DNA of 64,000 nt from Methylobacillus gramineus (lineage in GTDB: Bacteria; Pseudomonadota; Gammaproteobacteria; Burkholderiales; Methylophilaceae). Below, one piece after another: positions 30,893-39,580 of the stretch. The notes beneath the pieces were generated by a model. The model was not told the origin of the DNA, searched no databases, and worked only from the letters and a program-made list of their open reading frames with translations. How positions within the stretch are numbered: position 1 is the first letter of the stretch; every line of letters starts with the position of its first letter. The translations under genes and the position numbers were made by a program. Location: assembly GCF_020532675.1 (NCBI RefSeq), contig NZ_JAJAVE010000003.1:62001-126000 (forward strand). The letters are read 5' to 3'.

Positions 30893-33367
30893 ATGCAGCA
30901 ACAGCACGGTAGTCAGCAGATTCAACATCATCATTTCAGGCTTCGCATTGCAGGCTTTGCTGTCGCACAAGCCTTGTCTAGCATGGCGCTCATCGCCTTG
31001 CCAGTATTGGCGATCAGCAGCCCTCAGGCGGCTGAAGCCGATGTGCAGCGTTACCATATTCCAGCTGGTTCGCTAAAGGAAGCACTGAACCGATTCGGGC
31101 GCGAAGCTGGTGTCATGATTGCTTTCACCAATGAAATAGCCTCAGGCCTGCACAGTAACGGCCTTGATAACGCCTATTCTGCGCGCGATGGTCTCAACGC
31201 GCTATTGCTTGGCACAGGCCTGGAAGCGGTGCAGCAGGAAAATGGTGGTTATCTCGTGCGCAAGGCGGGTGTGGCAGCCCCAAGTAAAGGAGCTGCATCT
31301 ACCCTTGAAGAAGTCAAAGTAAGCGCCAGCAAGGATCCTACTACTGAGAATACCGGCTCCTACACCACAAGCTCCACCGGTGCTTCCGCCAAATTGCCCA
31401 TGTCATTACGTCACACGCCACAGTCGGTCAGTGTAATCACCAGGCAGCGCATGGACGACCAGAACCTGACGCAGTTGCAGGAAGTGCTGGAGCAAACAGT
31501 GGGTATTAGTGTGGTACAAAGCGGCTATGTAGGTGCCAACTGGAACACTTTCCAGTCCCGTGGGTTCAACATTCATAATTATCTTGTAGATGGCTTGCCT
31601 CTAGGTAGTGGCGGTTTTGAATTGATGACCAACGATATGGCTTTTTATGATCGGGTGGAAATCGTACGCGGTTCCAATGGCTTGATGCTTGGTATTGGTT
31701 CACCCGGGGGAAGTATTAATTACATCCGCAAAAAACCCACCAAGGAATTTCAGGCATCTGTTACAGGTCAACTTGGCTCGTGGGACAATTACCGCGGCAT
31801 GGTCGATATTTCTACCCCACTAAATCCTGATGGAAGTGTGCGTGGGCGCCTGGTGGCGGTTAAGCAAGATAGTGGATCCAATCTTGATCGGTATGGCGTT
31901 GAGCGGGAGATGCTGTACGGTATTGTCGAGGCTGACCTGACGCCATCAACGCTGTTCACTGCCGGTATGGAGTATCAGAATCATGAAACGCATGATTCAC
32001 CGGAAGCTGGGCTTCCCTTGTTCTATAGCAATGGTAGCCATACGAAATGGAATCGATCCAAGAATCCTGGGGCCAAATGGGCTTATAGCGAGAATGAGAA
32101 GTTTGCCTTCTTTACATCGCTTGAGCATTTTTTCGAAAATGATTGGCGTGCCAAAGTGCAATTCAATCAGTCGCGAAATCGTTATGACAGCGTGATAGGT
32201 GCAGGTGGTTCTGGCAGTCTCAACCAGAACACAGGCAGAGGTATTACATTATGGGGTGGTCGTTGGCAGGCGAAGCCGGTGCAGAATGGGCTCGATGCTT
32301 ACGCTTCCGGACCGTTTTCACTAGGCGGGCGTCAGCATGAGTTGATATTCGGGCTGAATTATTCACATACCGAGTATAACCAGCCAACATACAGACTGTG
32401 GCAAATACTTCCAGTAGACAATTATTTTGACTGGGATGGCGATATTGCTAAGCCAGACATGCCATCAACGGGACGCAGTGATTTCCGGTCACGCCAGTTT
32501 GGCGGTTATATGACAGCCAAGTTCAAGCCAGCAGATCGATTGTCCATCCTGGCGGGGGCCAGAATAGTACATTGGCATCGCTCAGTCGAAACTCTTCCTT
32601 ATGTAGGTGCCTCTAGGTTGGCAAGCCGTGATGAAACAGGAATAGTAACCCCATACCTGGCAGCCACTTATGACATCACTGATAACGCTTCTGTGTACAC
32701 AAGTTATACGAAAATCTTTAACCCGCAGGTCAGTGCCATGGATAGAAATGGTAGCTATCTGGATCCAGAGGAAGGCGATAGCTACGAAGCGGGAATAAAG
32801 CATGCCTTGTATGGCGGTCGTCTGAACACCAGCCTGGCAATCTTCAGAGTGGAGCAGGATAACCTGGCTGTACCAGATACGGGTTTCCTTACACCTGCTG
32901 GCGGTAGTGCTTCACGTGCTGAACAAGGTACTGTCACCAAGGGGTTTGAAGCAGAGGCAAGTGGTGAGCTAGCACCGGGCTGGCAAGTCAGTGGAGGCTA
33001 TACCTTCCGAATTTCGCAAAATGCAGATGGAAATAAAATACAGACCGTGACACCGCAGAGCCTGTTCAAGTTGTTCACTACCTATACTCTGCCAGGTGCC
33101 TGGAACAAGGTGATGATTGGTGGCGGTGCAAACTGGCAAAGCCGGATTTATACCAATGATACTGGTCCTGGCAATGCATATCGGTTTACACAGGGGAGTT
33201 ATGCCGTTGTCAATTTGATGGCGCGTTATCAATTTGACGAGCATTTTTCAGCGGCATTAAATCTAAATAACCTGTTTGATAAGGCGTATTACACCAACAC
33301 GACAAGCAATATGGGCTTTTACGGCGCGCCACGTAATGCCATGCTGACGTTGAAGTATCAGTTCTAA
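30893..33367 (+). CDS. TonB-dependent siderophore receptor with signalling domain (cassette 1)
   Basis: This 824-residue outer-membrane receptor has a signal peptide (about 18-47). An STN signalling domain occupies about 50-118 (YHIPAGSLKEALNRFGREAG), followed by a plug domain (LPMSLRHTPQSVSVITRQRMDDQNL) and a 22-strand barrel ending in aromatic LTLKYQF. The STN domain would contact the periplasmic part of FecR. Start 30893 is preceded by AAGGGA; an upstream ATG at 30872 would add seven residues. The ligand is unknown; the TIGR-type siderophore receptor fold suggests a ferric hydroxamate or catecholate. It ends at a strong terminator. Confidence 0.92.
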   Translation: MQQQHGSQQIQHHHFRLRIAGFAVAQALSSMALIALPVLAISSPQAAEADVQRYHIPAGSLKEALNRFGREAGVMIAFTNEIASGLHSNGLDNAYSARDGLNALLLGTGLEAVQQENGGYLVRKAGVAAPSKGAASTLEEVKVSASKDPTTENTGSYTTSSTGASAKLPMSLRHTPQSVSVITRQRMDDQNLTQLQEVLEQTVGISVVQSGYVGANWNTFQSRGFNIHNYLVDGLPLGSGGFELMTNDMAFYDRVEIVRGSNGLMLGIGSPGGSINYIRKKPTKEFQASVTGQLGSWDNYRGMVDISTPLNPDGSVRGRLVAVKQDSGSNLDRYGVEREMLYGIVEADLTPSTLFTAGMEYQNHETHDSPEAGLPLFYSNGSHTKWNRSKNPGAKWAYSENEKFAFFTSLEHFFENDWRAKVQFNQSRNRYDSVIGAGGSGSLNQNTGRGITLWGGRWQAKPVQNGLDAYASGPFSLGGRQHELIFGLNYSHTEYNQPTYRLWQILPVDNYFDWDGDIAKPDMPSTGRSDFRSRQFGGYMTAKFKPADRLSILAGARIVHWHRSVETLPYVGASRLASRDETGIVTPYLAATYDITDNASVYTSYTKIFNPQVSAMDRNGSYLDPEEGDSYEAGIKHALYGGRLNTSLAIFRVEQDNLAVPDTGFLTPAGGSASRAEQGTVTKGFEAEASGELAPGWQVSGGYTFRISQNADGNKIQTVTPQSLFKLFTTYTLPGAWNKVMIGGGANWQSRIYTNDTGPGNAYRFTQGSYAVVNLMARYQFDEHFSAALNLNNLFDKAYYTNTTSNMGFYGAPRNAMLTLKYQF

Positions 33368-33380
33368 GACAATGACGTTT

Positions 33381-33412
33381 AAAAATACCCGGCTAATCAC
33401 CGGGTATTTTTA
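33381..33412. terminator. terminator after receptor of cassette 1
   Basis: AAAAATACCCGG / CCGGGTATTTTTA inverted repeat with a CTAATCA-type loop and T-rich tail. A-rich and T-rich flanks allow action in both directions. Confidence 0.9.
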
Positions 33413-33431
33413 TTGATAGAGGACAAACATA

Positions 33432-33447
33432 TGCACCAGTTTGGTGC
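33432..33447. promoter_or_regulatory. NtrC-type binding site 1
   Basis: TGCACCAGTTTGGTGC is a palindrome of two GCACCA half sites around GTT. It matches the enteric NtrC consensus TGCACCANNNTGGTGCA closely. It lies about 390 bases upstream of the sigma-54 promoter. Confidence 0.75.
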
Positions 33448-33646
33448 TTTTTACTGAGTGTCATGAAATAACGCAAGGGGTAATGTAATTAATTAAGCAA
33501 TTGATTTTAATTATTATATTGTCATTTATTACTTTTCCCCGTTATGTTAAAGAAATCTGGATTGCTCATTCGAAGTAATCTAAATAGCTTGTTGAGGCTA
33601 ATAATGGCAAGGAGTTAGGTAGGTTTTGTAGCAGAAAAGGACAATA

Positions 33647-33663
33647 TGCACACAATTTGTGCA
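33647..33663. promoter_or_regulatory. NtrC-type binding site 2
   Basis: TGCACACAATTTGTGCA is a perfect 17-bp palindrome of the NtrC class (TGCAC-N7-GTGCA). It is centred 30 bp from site 3, three helical turns, which would allow cooperative binding. Confidence 0.75.
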
Positions 33664-33676
33664 ATCTAAGGATATT

Positions 33677-33693
33677 TGCACAACTGTGGTGCG
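33677..33693. promoter_or_regulatory. NtrC-type binding site 3
   Basis: TGCACAACTGTGGTGCG keeps the TGCAC / TGGTGC halves with the right spacing. It lies about 140 bases upstream of the sigma-54 -24 element, a typical enhancer distance. Confidence 0.7.
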
Positions 33694-33821
33694 GTTGTTG
33701 GGAAGGGTAAATCAGTTTTTAATGCGACGGATTAACAATAATAAAAATAAGTAATTAAAATTCATTGACTTATTGTTTACTTTGCCATGATAGATAAGCC
33801 TTAATTGATATGAATTATCAG

Positions 33822-33837
33822 TGGTACAGGTCTTGCT
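33822..33837 (+). promoter_or_regulatory. sigma-54 (-24/-12) promoter of the glutamate synthase operon
   Basis: TGGTACAGGTCTTGCT fits the RpoN consensus TGGYRYR-N4-TTGCW at every position, with GG at 33823-33824 and GC at 33835-33836. Confidence 0.85.
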
Positions 33838-33946
33838 TACGGTGAAAGCCCAACAAAAGTTGGGGTGCGCCTGAATCGCGAGGCAAGGCTAACAATACAC
33901 GATGTGTTTATGAACTCATAGTGCTGTTTTCTCCTCCAATCAAGAC

Positions 33947-36900
33947 ATGCCGGTTGCGGTTAGCGCTCTGTCAGAATTTAACGAAATTGCTGGAGAAGTT
34001 CAATTGAGCACGATCGATAGTCCTTTGGGCGAAAACACTTTTGGTTTGTACGACAGTTCTCTTGAAAAAGATAACTGTGGTGTCGGTTTTATTACGCGCA
34101 AAGACGGCGTGCAGACCCATGATGTGTTGATCAAGGGTCATGAAGCGTTGTGTACTATTCCGCATCGAGGTGGTATGTCTGCCGAGGGTGTGGGTGACGG
34201 CGCGGGTGTTTCAATTGATCTTTCTTTATCCTTTTTCCGCAGGCTGACTGGTCAGGAGCTTGAATCTGGCAGTTTTGGAGTGGGCAATTTCTTCTTGCCA
34301 AGTGATGCGGCTGCGCATCCACGTGCCGAACACATTATTCAGGATGCGTTGAGTGCCAAGGGCTTCACGGTATTGCTCAAGCGTGAAGTGCCTGTCGACA
34401 ATACATCCATCCGCCCTGCTGCAGTGCGTTATCAGTTGCCTATCCAGCAATGGGTCTTTGCTGCGCCGCAGGATATTGATGTAGCGGAATTTGATCGCCG
34501 TATTTACCAAGCCTTGCTGGTGATCGAGGAGCAAGCTTATACAGACGCAGCACTCGCTGGCCTGTATCCGCTTTCCATGTCTGCACACACCCAGGTGCTC
34601 AAGGGGCGTTTGAATTCCAATGAAGTGATCCCTTATTTCCATGACCTTATGGAAGCGGATCATGCTGTACACACCATGTATTTCCATACCCGGTTCTCCA
34701 CCAATACTGACCCGCATCCCAGTATGGCGCAGCCATTCCGCATGATGGCGCACAATGGTGAGCTGAATACCGACCGTAAGAACCGCATTGCAGAAGCTGC
34801 ATTAGCCCGCGCCCGCAATGGCAAGATTTTTCGTCCCAAGGGGCAGTCCGATAGCTCCCGTCTGGATCAGACCTTGAACAGCCGCCTGATGGATGATGGC
34901 CTGGATCTGGTGACTGCGGTAGTGTCGATGATGCCACCTGCCTGGGAAAATGATGAAACCCTGCCGGAAAACATCCAGGCGATGCTGGAGTATTTCTCGC
35001 TGTATGAAGAGAAAAATGATGGCCCGGCTGCCCTGATCTTTGGCAATGGTACCGTCGTGGGTGCCCGCCTGGACCGACTTGGTCTGCGTCCATTGCGTAG
35101 CGTTGAAACCCAGGAATACCTGTGCGTCATGTCTGAAGCTGGCCAGATCAATTTTGCGCCTGAAAGTGTCTTGCGTCGTGGTCGTATTGAAGCTGGTGGC
35201 ATGCTCTATTTTGATCATGATCAGCAACGCTCTTTTGGCACACTGGAAACGCTGGAAATGCTGGCAGCCAAACGTGATTACAAGGAGCTGCTGGAAAAAG
35301 CGCGCGCGAATCTTGGTGACTTGCCTGCAGTAGCTGCGGAGACAGCCAGTTCTCCACAGCGTTATCACGGCAACCTTGAGCGCTATCAGCGCTTTGTCGC
35401 CTATTACTACAATCAGGAAAGCTTCAAGTTCATGATGGACCCGATGCTGGCAACCGGCGCAGAGAAAATCTCTGCCATGGGTTACGGCAATGCCATCAAT
35501 GCGCTGAGCGATCATGAAGGCGGCGTTGCGCACTACTTCTCGCAACGTTTTGCCCAGGTGACCAATCCCCCGCTGGATTCAATCCGTGAAGCGGATGGCA
35601 TGACCTTGCGCGTGGCGCTGGGTGCCAAACCGAACATGAATAAGGCTAGTGGTCGCCAGATCGTGATTGATTCGCCTATCCTGGGTCATCTGGATATGCT
35701 GAAACTGCGTGATCAGCAGGAAACACCCTATCGCTGCTTTGACATGTTGTACGCGCCTATCATCAATGATGCAGACGCGAATGCGGTGGTGCTGGAAAAG
35801 GCCATTGATGAACTGGCCAACGCCGTGGTGGCATTTGCCCGTGAAGAAGGCGGTATTGCCGTCATTTCTGATCGCCATGTCTCTTCCACCCTGGCTTCCA
35901 TGCCTTTGCTGGTCGTGGTGTCCGCCATCAACCAGCGCCTGATTGATGAAGGTTTGCGCCTGGATGTTTCCCTGGTAGCGGAAAGCGGCCAGGTTGTGTC
36001 TTCCCATCATATTGCTGCGGCACTGGGTTTTGGCGCTTCTGCGGTGTATCCGCTGGGCGTACAGATTCGTGCTGAAGAAAAGTATGCAGCGGATGCGGAC
36101 AAGGCCTTCAAGCGTTATGCCAAGGCTGCCGAAAAAGCCCTGATGAAGACCATGGGCAAGGTCGGCCTCTGTACTGTTGAAAGCTATATTGGCGGTGAGT
36201 TCTTTGAGCCTAACTTCCTGAATACCAACGACCGGGTGCTGAAAAAATATTTCCCCAACCTGAAAAACACCGTGGGTGGGGCTGACTTTGCCGTGATCGC
36301 GCAAATGGTGGTGGATTGGCATCAGCGTGCCCTGATCGTGACCGATGAAAACAGTGTGCCTTTACTCGGCCTGTTCAAGGAGCGTTCAGAAGGTGCTGGT
36401 CACTCTTATGGCACCATCGCGGTTCGCGGTTTTGTCGACATGACCGAAGAAAAAATCCATTTCGATAAGCAGGAAAAGCGGCCTGAAGATGAGTTCCTGC
36501 GCCTGATGACACTGTCACGCCTGGAAGATGCATTTGCCCTGAAAAAGGAAGATGCCTTTAATAATGGCAGCTTTGATCGTCTGAGTAATGAAGCGATCAA
36601 CCAGTTTGACGTGACCAGCAGCTATCGCAGTTTTTCCCACATGATGGCAGAAGAGCGCGAGAAGCGGCCTGCGGCGTTGCGCGATGTGCTGGAGTTCCCG
36701 GCAGATGTCAGCAAGCTCAAGACTGAAGCCGAATTCCGCAAGGTGCTGGGACGCTTTGCCATTGTTGGCAATAACAGCGTGATGATTCGTGGCTTGAAGA
36801 GCGAGGTACTGGAAAATGGGCGTTTCAGCCTGCATTTGACTGGCCCTCTTGCCTCAGACATTACCCGTCTTTCTACCCTTGGCCAGGCGCTGGTGGCACA

Positions 36901-39517
36901 TTTTGGTCACGATATCAGTGGTCACTGGATGGAAAGTGATGCCCTGACAGTAGAAGCCAGTGGCAATGCCGCTGATTATCTCAAGCTATTGCGGGTGGCC
37001 CCGGAAAGCCTGCCACTGGCAGACGTGCAGCCAGCAAGTGAGATTACCCGTAGCTTTGCTTCCGGTGCCATGAGTCATGGCGCGCTGGTGGCACCTGCGC
37101 ATGAGGCGGTGGCGCACGGTACCAATATGGTGGGCGGTATGTCCAATTCCGGTGAAGGTGGCGAGCATATGACGCGTTACGGCACTATCCGTGCCTCGCG
37201 TATCAAACAGTTGGCTTCAGGTCGCTTCGGTGTATGGGCAGGCTATCTGGCTGACCCTATGCTGGAAGAGCTGGAAATCAAGATTGGTCAGGGTGCCAAG
37301 CCAGGTGAAGGCGGTCAGCTTCCTGCTCCCAAGGTAACAGTGGAAATTGCTGCTGCGCGTGGCGGTACACCAGGGGTTGAGCTGGTTTCACCGCCGCCCC
37401 ATCACGATACTTATTCGATTGAAGATCTGGCGCAGTTGATCCATGACTGCAAGGCTGCGCGCGTTCGCGTGATCGTTAAGCTGGTGTCTTCAGAAGGGAT
37501 AGGCACGATTGCTGTTGGCGTTGCCAAGGCGGGTGCCGACGTGATCAACGTGGCCGGTAATACTGGCGGCACTGGTGCCGCTTCTGTGACCAGCTTGAAA
37601 TACACTGGTCGTGCTGCGGAAATCGGTATTGCTGAAGTGCACCAGGCATTGTCTGCCAACGGTTTGCGCGACAAAGTGATCCTGCGTTGCTCCGGCGCGC
37701 ACCAGACAGCTAGCGACGTGGTGAAATCTGCCATGCTGGGAGGCGACAGTTTTGAATTTGGCACTACCGCATTGATGATGTTGAAATGCGTGATGGCGAA
37801 GAACTGTAACGTCAAGTGCCCTGCTGGCCTGACCACCAATGCGGAAGTATTTGATGGTGACCCACGTGCCCTGGCGCAATACCTGTTGAACGTGGCCCAT
37901 GAAACTCGCGAGATTCTCGCGACGATTGGCCTGCACTCGCTGGCGGAAGCGCGTGGTCGTTCCGACTTGCTGCAATTACTTGATCACCCTTCCAGCGTCG
38001 GCCAGCTTGACCTGCGTGCCATGTTGACCGTAGTGCCTGAAGTGAAGATTGAAAATCCTGTCTACATGGAAAAAGACTACGCATTGGACGATGCTTTCAT
38101 CGACCAGCTGCGAGCTGCTCTTGTAGAGGGCAAAGCACTGGAAGTGAGCCTGGGTGAAGGCCGCAGACTCAACAACTGTCATAAGAGTGTGGGTGGCCAG
38201 CTGGCTATTGATATCGAGCGCATGCTTAATCATGACATGAACGCGCAACAGGCATTGAGCTTGCCAGCAGCGGCCATGGATAAGCGCGGTCGTCGTTACC
38301 TCAAGCCAGGTAGCGTGGTGGTCAGCACCAGTGGTTCTGCTGGTCAGTCTTATGGAGCATTCTGCAACGATGGCATGATCATGCGTCACAGTGGTACCTG
38401 TAACGACGGCGTGGGCAAGGGCCAGTGCGGTGGTTCCATCATCGTCACCTCTCCAGGTGGCGGTTCTGAGCAAGCTGGTGGCAACGTGCTGGTGGGTAAC
38501 TTTGCCTTGTTTGGCGCTACCGGTGGCCGCCTGTTTGTCGAAGGCCAGGCTGGCGACCGCTTTGCCGTGCGTAACTCAGGCACCACTGCCGTGGTTGAAG
38601 GCGTGGGCGATTTTGCCTGTGAATACATGACCAATGGCGCGGTACTGAACCTGGGTGCATTCGGCAAGGGCTTCGGTAACGGCATGAGTGGTGGTTTTGC
38701 TTACCAGTATGATCCTTATGGTGAGCTGGCGGGCAAGGCTGCTGCGGACTCTGTGCTGCTAGGTTCTATTACAGACGGTAGCGAAATGGCGCTGGTGCAT
38801 AGCCAGGCTGTACAGCAGTTGTTGCAATGGCACCTGGAAGCCACGGGTTCCAAGCGTGCCGCGTGGTTGCTGGAGAATTGGGAAGCTGAACAGCACAACT
38901 TTGCCTATGTCATGCCGCGTGCGCTGTTGTTATATCAGGACAGTACGGAAATCCTCAAGGCCAAGCCCCGGAAAGACCTGCTGGAAGAGCTGTCGGTTGC
39001 GCTGGCTTCGTTCCAAGTGCGCAAGTTCAAGCTGGCATACCGGGATGGCAAGCCAGTATTGGGCGGCAAGGTGCCTGCTTATGGCGACACCGACACTCAG
39101 GACATGTTTGAGCTGCTGAACAACTATACCGTACTGAACATGGCACAACAGGTAGCGCTGGCGAAGGTACCGCAAGCAAAGGATGCTGCTGATCCTGCCG
39201 TGCAGAAGGCAGTGCGTAACTTGCTTCTGACGGAAGATTTTGTGCTGATGCAGAAGCTGCAACGCTACGCGCGTGAAGCGATTGAGGACTATGGTGATGA
39301 AGAGCTTGCCGTATTGATCGCAGATAAGCGTTTGTCTGATTACAAGGCTGCATTGAGTCAGCGCAATATTCTCTCCATGGATAGCCCAGGTACGTATGGC
39401 TGGATCATCCACCAGAGTTTCAAAAACCGCGGCCTGATTGGTGCGTTGCCCAGCCTGGAAGAACTGTTTGCCAAGTCTTCCCTGCTTGAGCTTGCCACTG
39501 CGCTGAAGTCCAACTGA
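33947..39517 (+). CDS. gltB: divergent glutamate synthase (GOGAT) large subunit with extra domains
   Basis: This 1856-residue enzyme should make two glutamates from glutamine and 2-oxoglutarate. The N-terminal amidotransferase nucleophile is Cys44 in DNCGVGFI, so about 43 residues would be removed. The amidotransferase and central domains reach about 800. The FMN synthase domain (about 1030-1340) has FASGAMSHGAL, GGMSNSGEGGE, GQGAKPGEGGQLPAPKV and VSPPPHHDTYSIEDL. The GXGXG domain ends near 1670. It is about 350 residues longer than E. coli or Azospirillum GltB: an insertion of about 100 residues precedes the FMN domain and about 185 unrecognised residues follow GXGXG. The Fe-S cysteines C1281, C1287, C1291 are spaced x5-x3, not x5-x4. 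It is followed by a diflavin reductase rather than gltD. Confidence 0.93.
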   Translation: MPVAVSALSEFNEIAGEVQLSTIDSPLGENTFGLYDSSLEKDNCGVGFITRKDGVQTHDVLIKGHEALCTIPHRGGMSAEGVGDGAGVSIDLSLSFFRRLTGQELESGSFGVGNFFLPSDAAAHPRAEHIIQDALSAKGFTVLLKREVPVDNTSIRPAAVRYQLPIQQWVFAAPQDIDVAEFDRRIYQALLVIEEQAYTDAALAGLYPLSMSAHTQVLKGRLNSNEVIPYFHDLMEADHAVHTMYFHTRFSTNTDPHPSMAQPFRMMAHNGELNTDRKNRIAEAALARARNGKIFRPKGQSDSSRLDQTLNSRLMDDGLDLVTAVVSMMPPAWENDETLPENIQAMLEYFSLYEEKNDGPAALIFGNGTVVGARLDRLGLRPLRSVETQEYLCVMSEAGQINFAPESVLRRGRIEAGGMLYFDHDQQRSFGTLETLEMLAAKRDYKELLEKARANLGDLPAVAAETASSPQRYHGNLERYQRFVAYYYNQESFKFMMDPMLATGAEKISAMGYGNAINALSDHEGGVAHYFSQRFAQVTNPPLDSIREADGMTLRVALGAKPNMNKASGRQIVIDSPILGHLDMLKLRDQQETPYRCFDMLYAPIINDADANAVVLEKAIDELANAVVAFAREEGGIAVISDRHVSSTLASMPLLVVVSAINQRLIDEGLRLDVSLVAESGQVVSSHHIAAALGFGASAVYPLGVQIRAEEKYAADADKAFKRYAKAAEKALMKTMGKVGLCTVESYIGGEFFEPNFLNTNDRVLKKYFPNLKNTVGGADFAVIAQMVVDWHQRALIVTDENSVPLLGLFKERSEGAGHSYGTIAVRGFVDMTEEKIHFDKQEKRPEDEFLRLMTLSRLEDAFALKKEDAFNNGSFDRLSNEAINQFDVTSSYRSFSHMMAEEREKRPAALRDVLEFPADVSKLKTEAEFRKVLGRFAIVGNNSVMIRGLKSEVLENGRFSLHLTGPLASDITRLSTLGQALVAHFGHDISGHWMESDALTVEASGNAADYLKLLRVAPESLPLADVQPASEITRSFASGAMSHGALVAPAHEAVAHGTNMVGGMSNSGEGGEHMTRYGTIRASRIKQLASGRFGVWAGYLADPMLEELEIKIGQGAKPGEGGQLPAPKVTVEIAAARGGTPGVELVSPPPHHDTYSIEDLAQLIHDCKAARVRVIVKLVSSEGIGTIAVGVAKAGADVINVAGNTGGTGAASVTSLKYTGRAAEIGIAEVHQALSANGLRDKVILRCSGAHQTASDVVKSAMLGGDSFEFGTTALMMLKCVMAKNCNVKCPAGLTTNAEVFDGDPRALAQYLLNVAHETREILATIGLHSLAEARGRSDLLQLLDHPSSVGQLDLRAMLTVVPEVKIENPVYMEKDYALDDAFIDQLRAALVEGKALEVSLGEGRRLNNCHKSVGGQLAIDIERMLNHDMNAQQALSLPAAAMDKRGRRYLKPGSVVVSTSGSAGQSYGAFCNDGMIMRHSGTCNDGVGKGQCGGSIIVTSPGGGSEQAGGNVLVGNFALFGATGGRLFVEGQAGDRFAVRNSGTTAVVEGVGDFACEYMTNGAVLNLGAFGKGFGNGMSGGFAYQYDPYGELAGKAAADSVLLGSITDGSEMALVHSQAVQQLLQWHLEATGSKRAAWLLENWEAEQHNFAYVMPRALLLYQDSTEILKAKPRKDLLEELSVALASFQVRKFKLAYRDGKPVLGGKVPAYGDTDTQDMFELLNNYTVLNMAQQVALAKVPQAKDAADPAVQKAVRNLLLTEDFVLMQKLQRYAREAIEDYGDEELAVLIADKRLSDYKAALSQRNILSMDSPGTYGWIIHQSFKNRGLIGALPSLEELFAKSSLLELATALKSN

Positions 39518-39535
39518 TAATAATATGCTTGATCT

Positions 39536-39561
39536 CATGCCGTGCTTGCGGGCACGGCATG
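39536..39561. repeat. intercistronic perfect hairpin
   Basis: CATGCCGTGC / GCACGGCATG forms a 10-bp stem with a TTGCGG loop between the glutamate synthase and reductase genes. No T run follows, so it is more likely an mRNA-processing or stability element than a terminator. Confidence 0.6.
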
Positions 39562-39580
39562 AACGACTAACGACTGAATC

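Larger units (their letters stand above)
33413..33946. promoter_or_regulatory. long gltB leader with NtrC sites and sigma-54 promoter
   Basis: This 534-base AT-rich region has no gene. It contains three NtrC-type palindromes (33432-33447, 33647-33663, 33677-33693) and a consensus sigma-54 promoter (33822-33837). The transcript start should be near 33848, leaving a leader of about 100 bases before the gltB ATG. Confidence 0.75.

Noticed and set aside
33601-33620. TGGCAAGGAGTTAGG as a second sigma-54 promoter
   Set aside because: The -12 GC is missing; the element at 33822-33837 matches fully instead.
34802-35545. 247-codon minus-strand frame inside gltB, with similar ones at 35579-36322 and 37976-38473
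   Set aside because: Antisense to intact conserved synthase domains; no ribosome binding site or recognisable motif.
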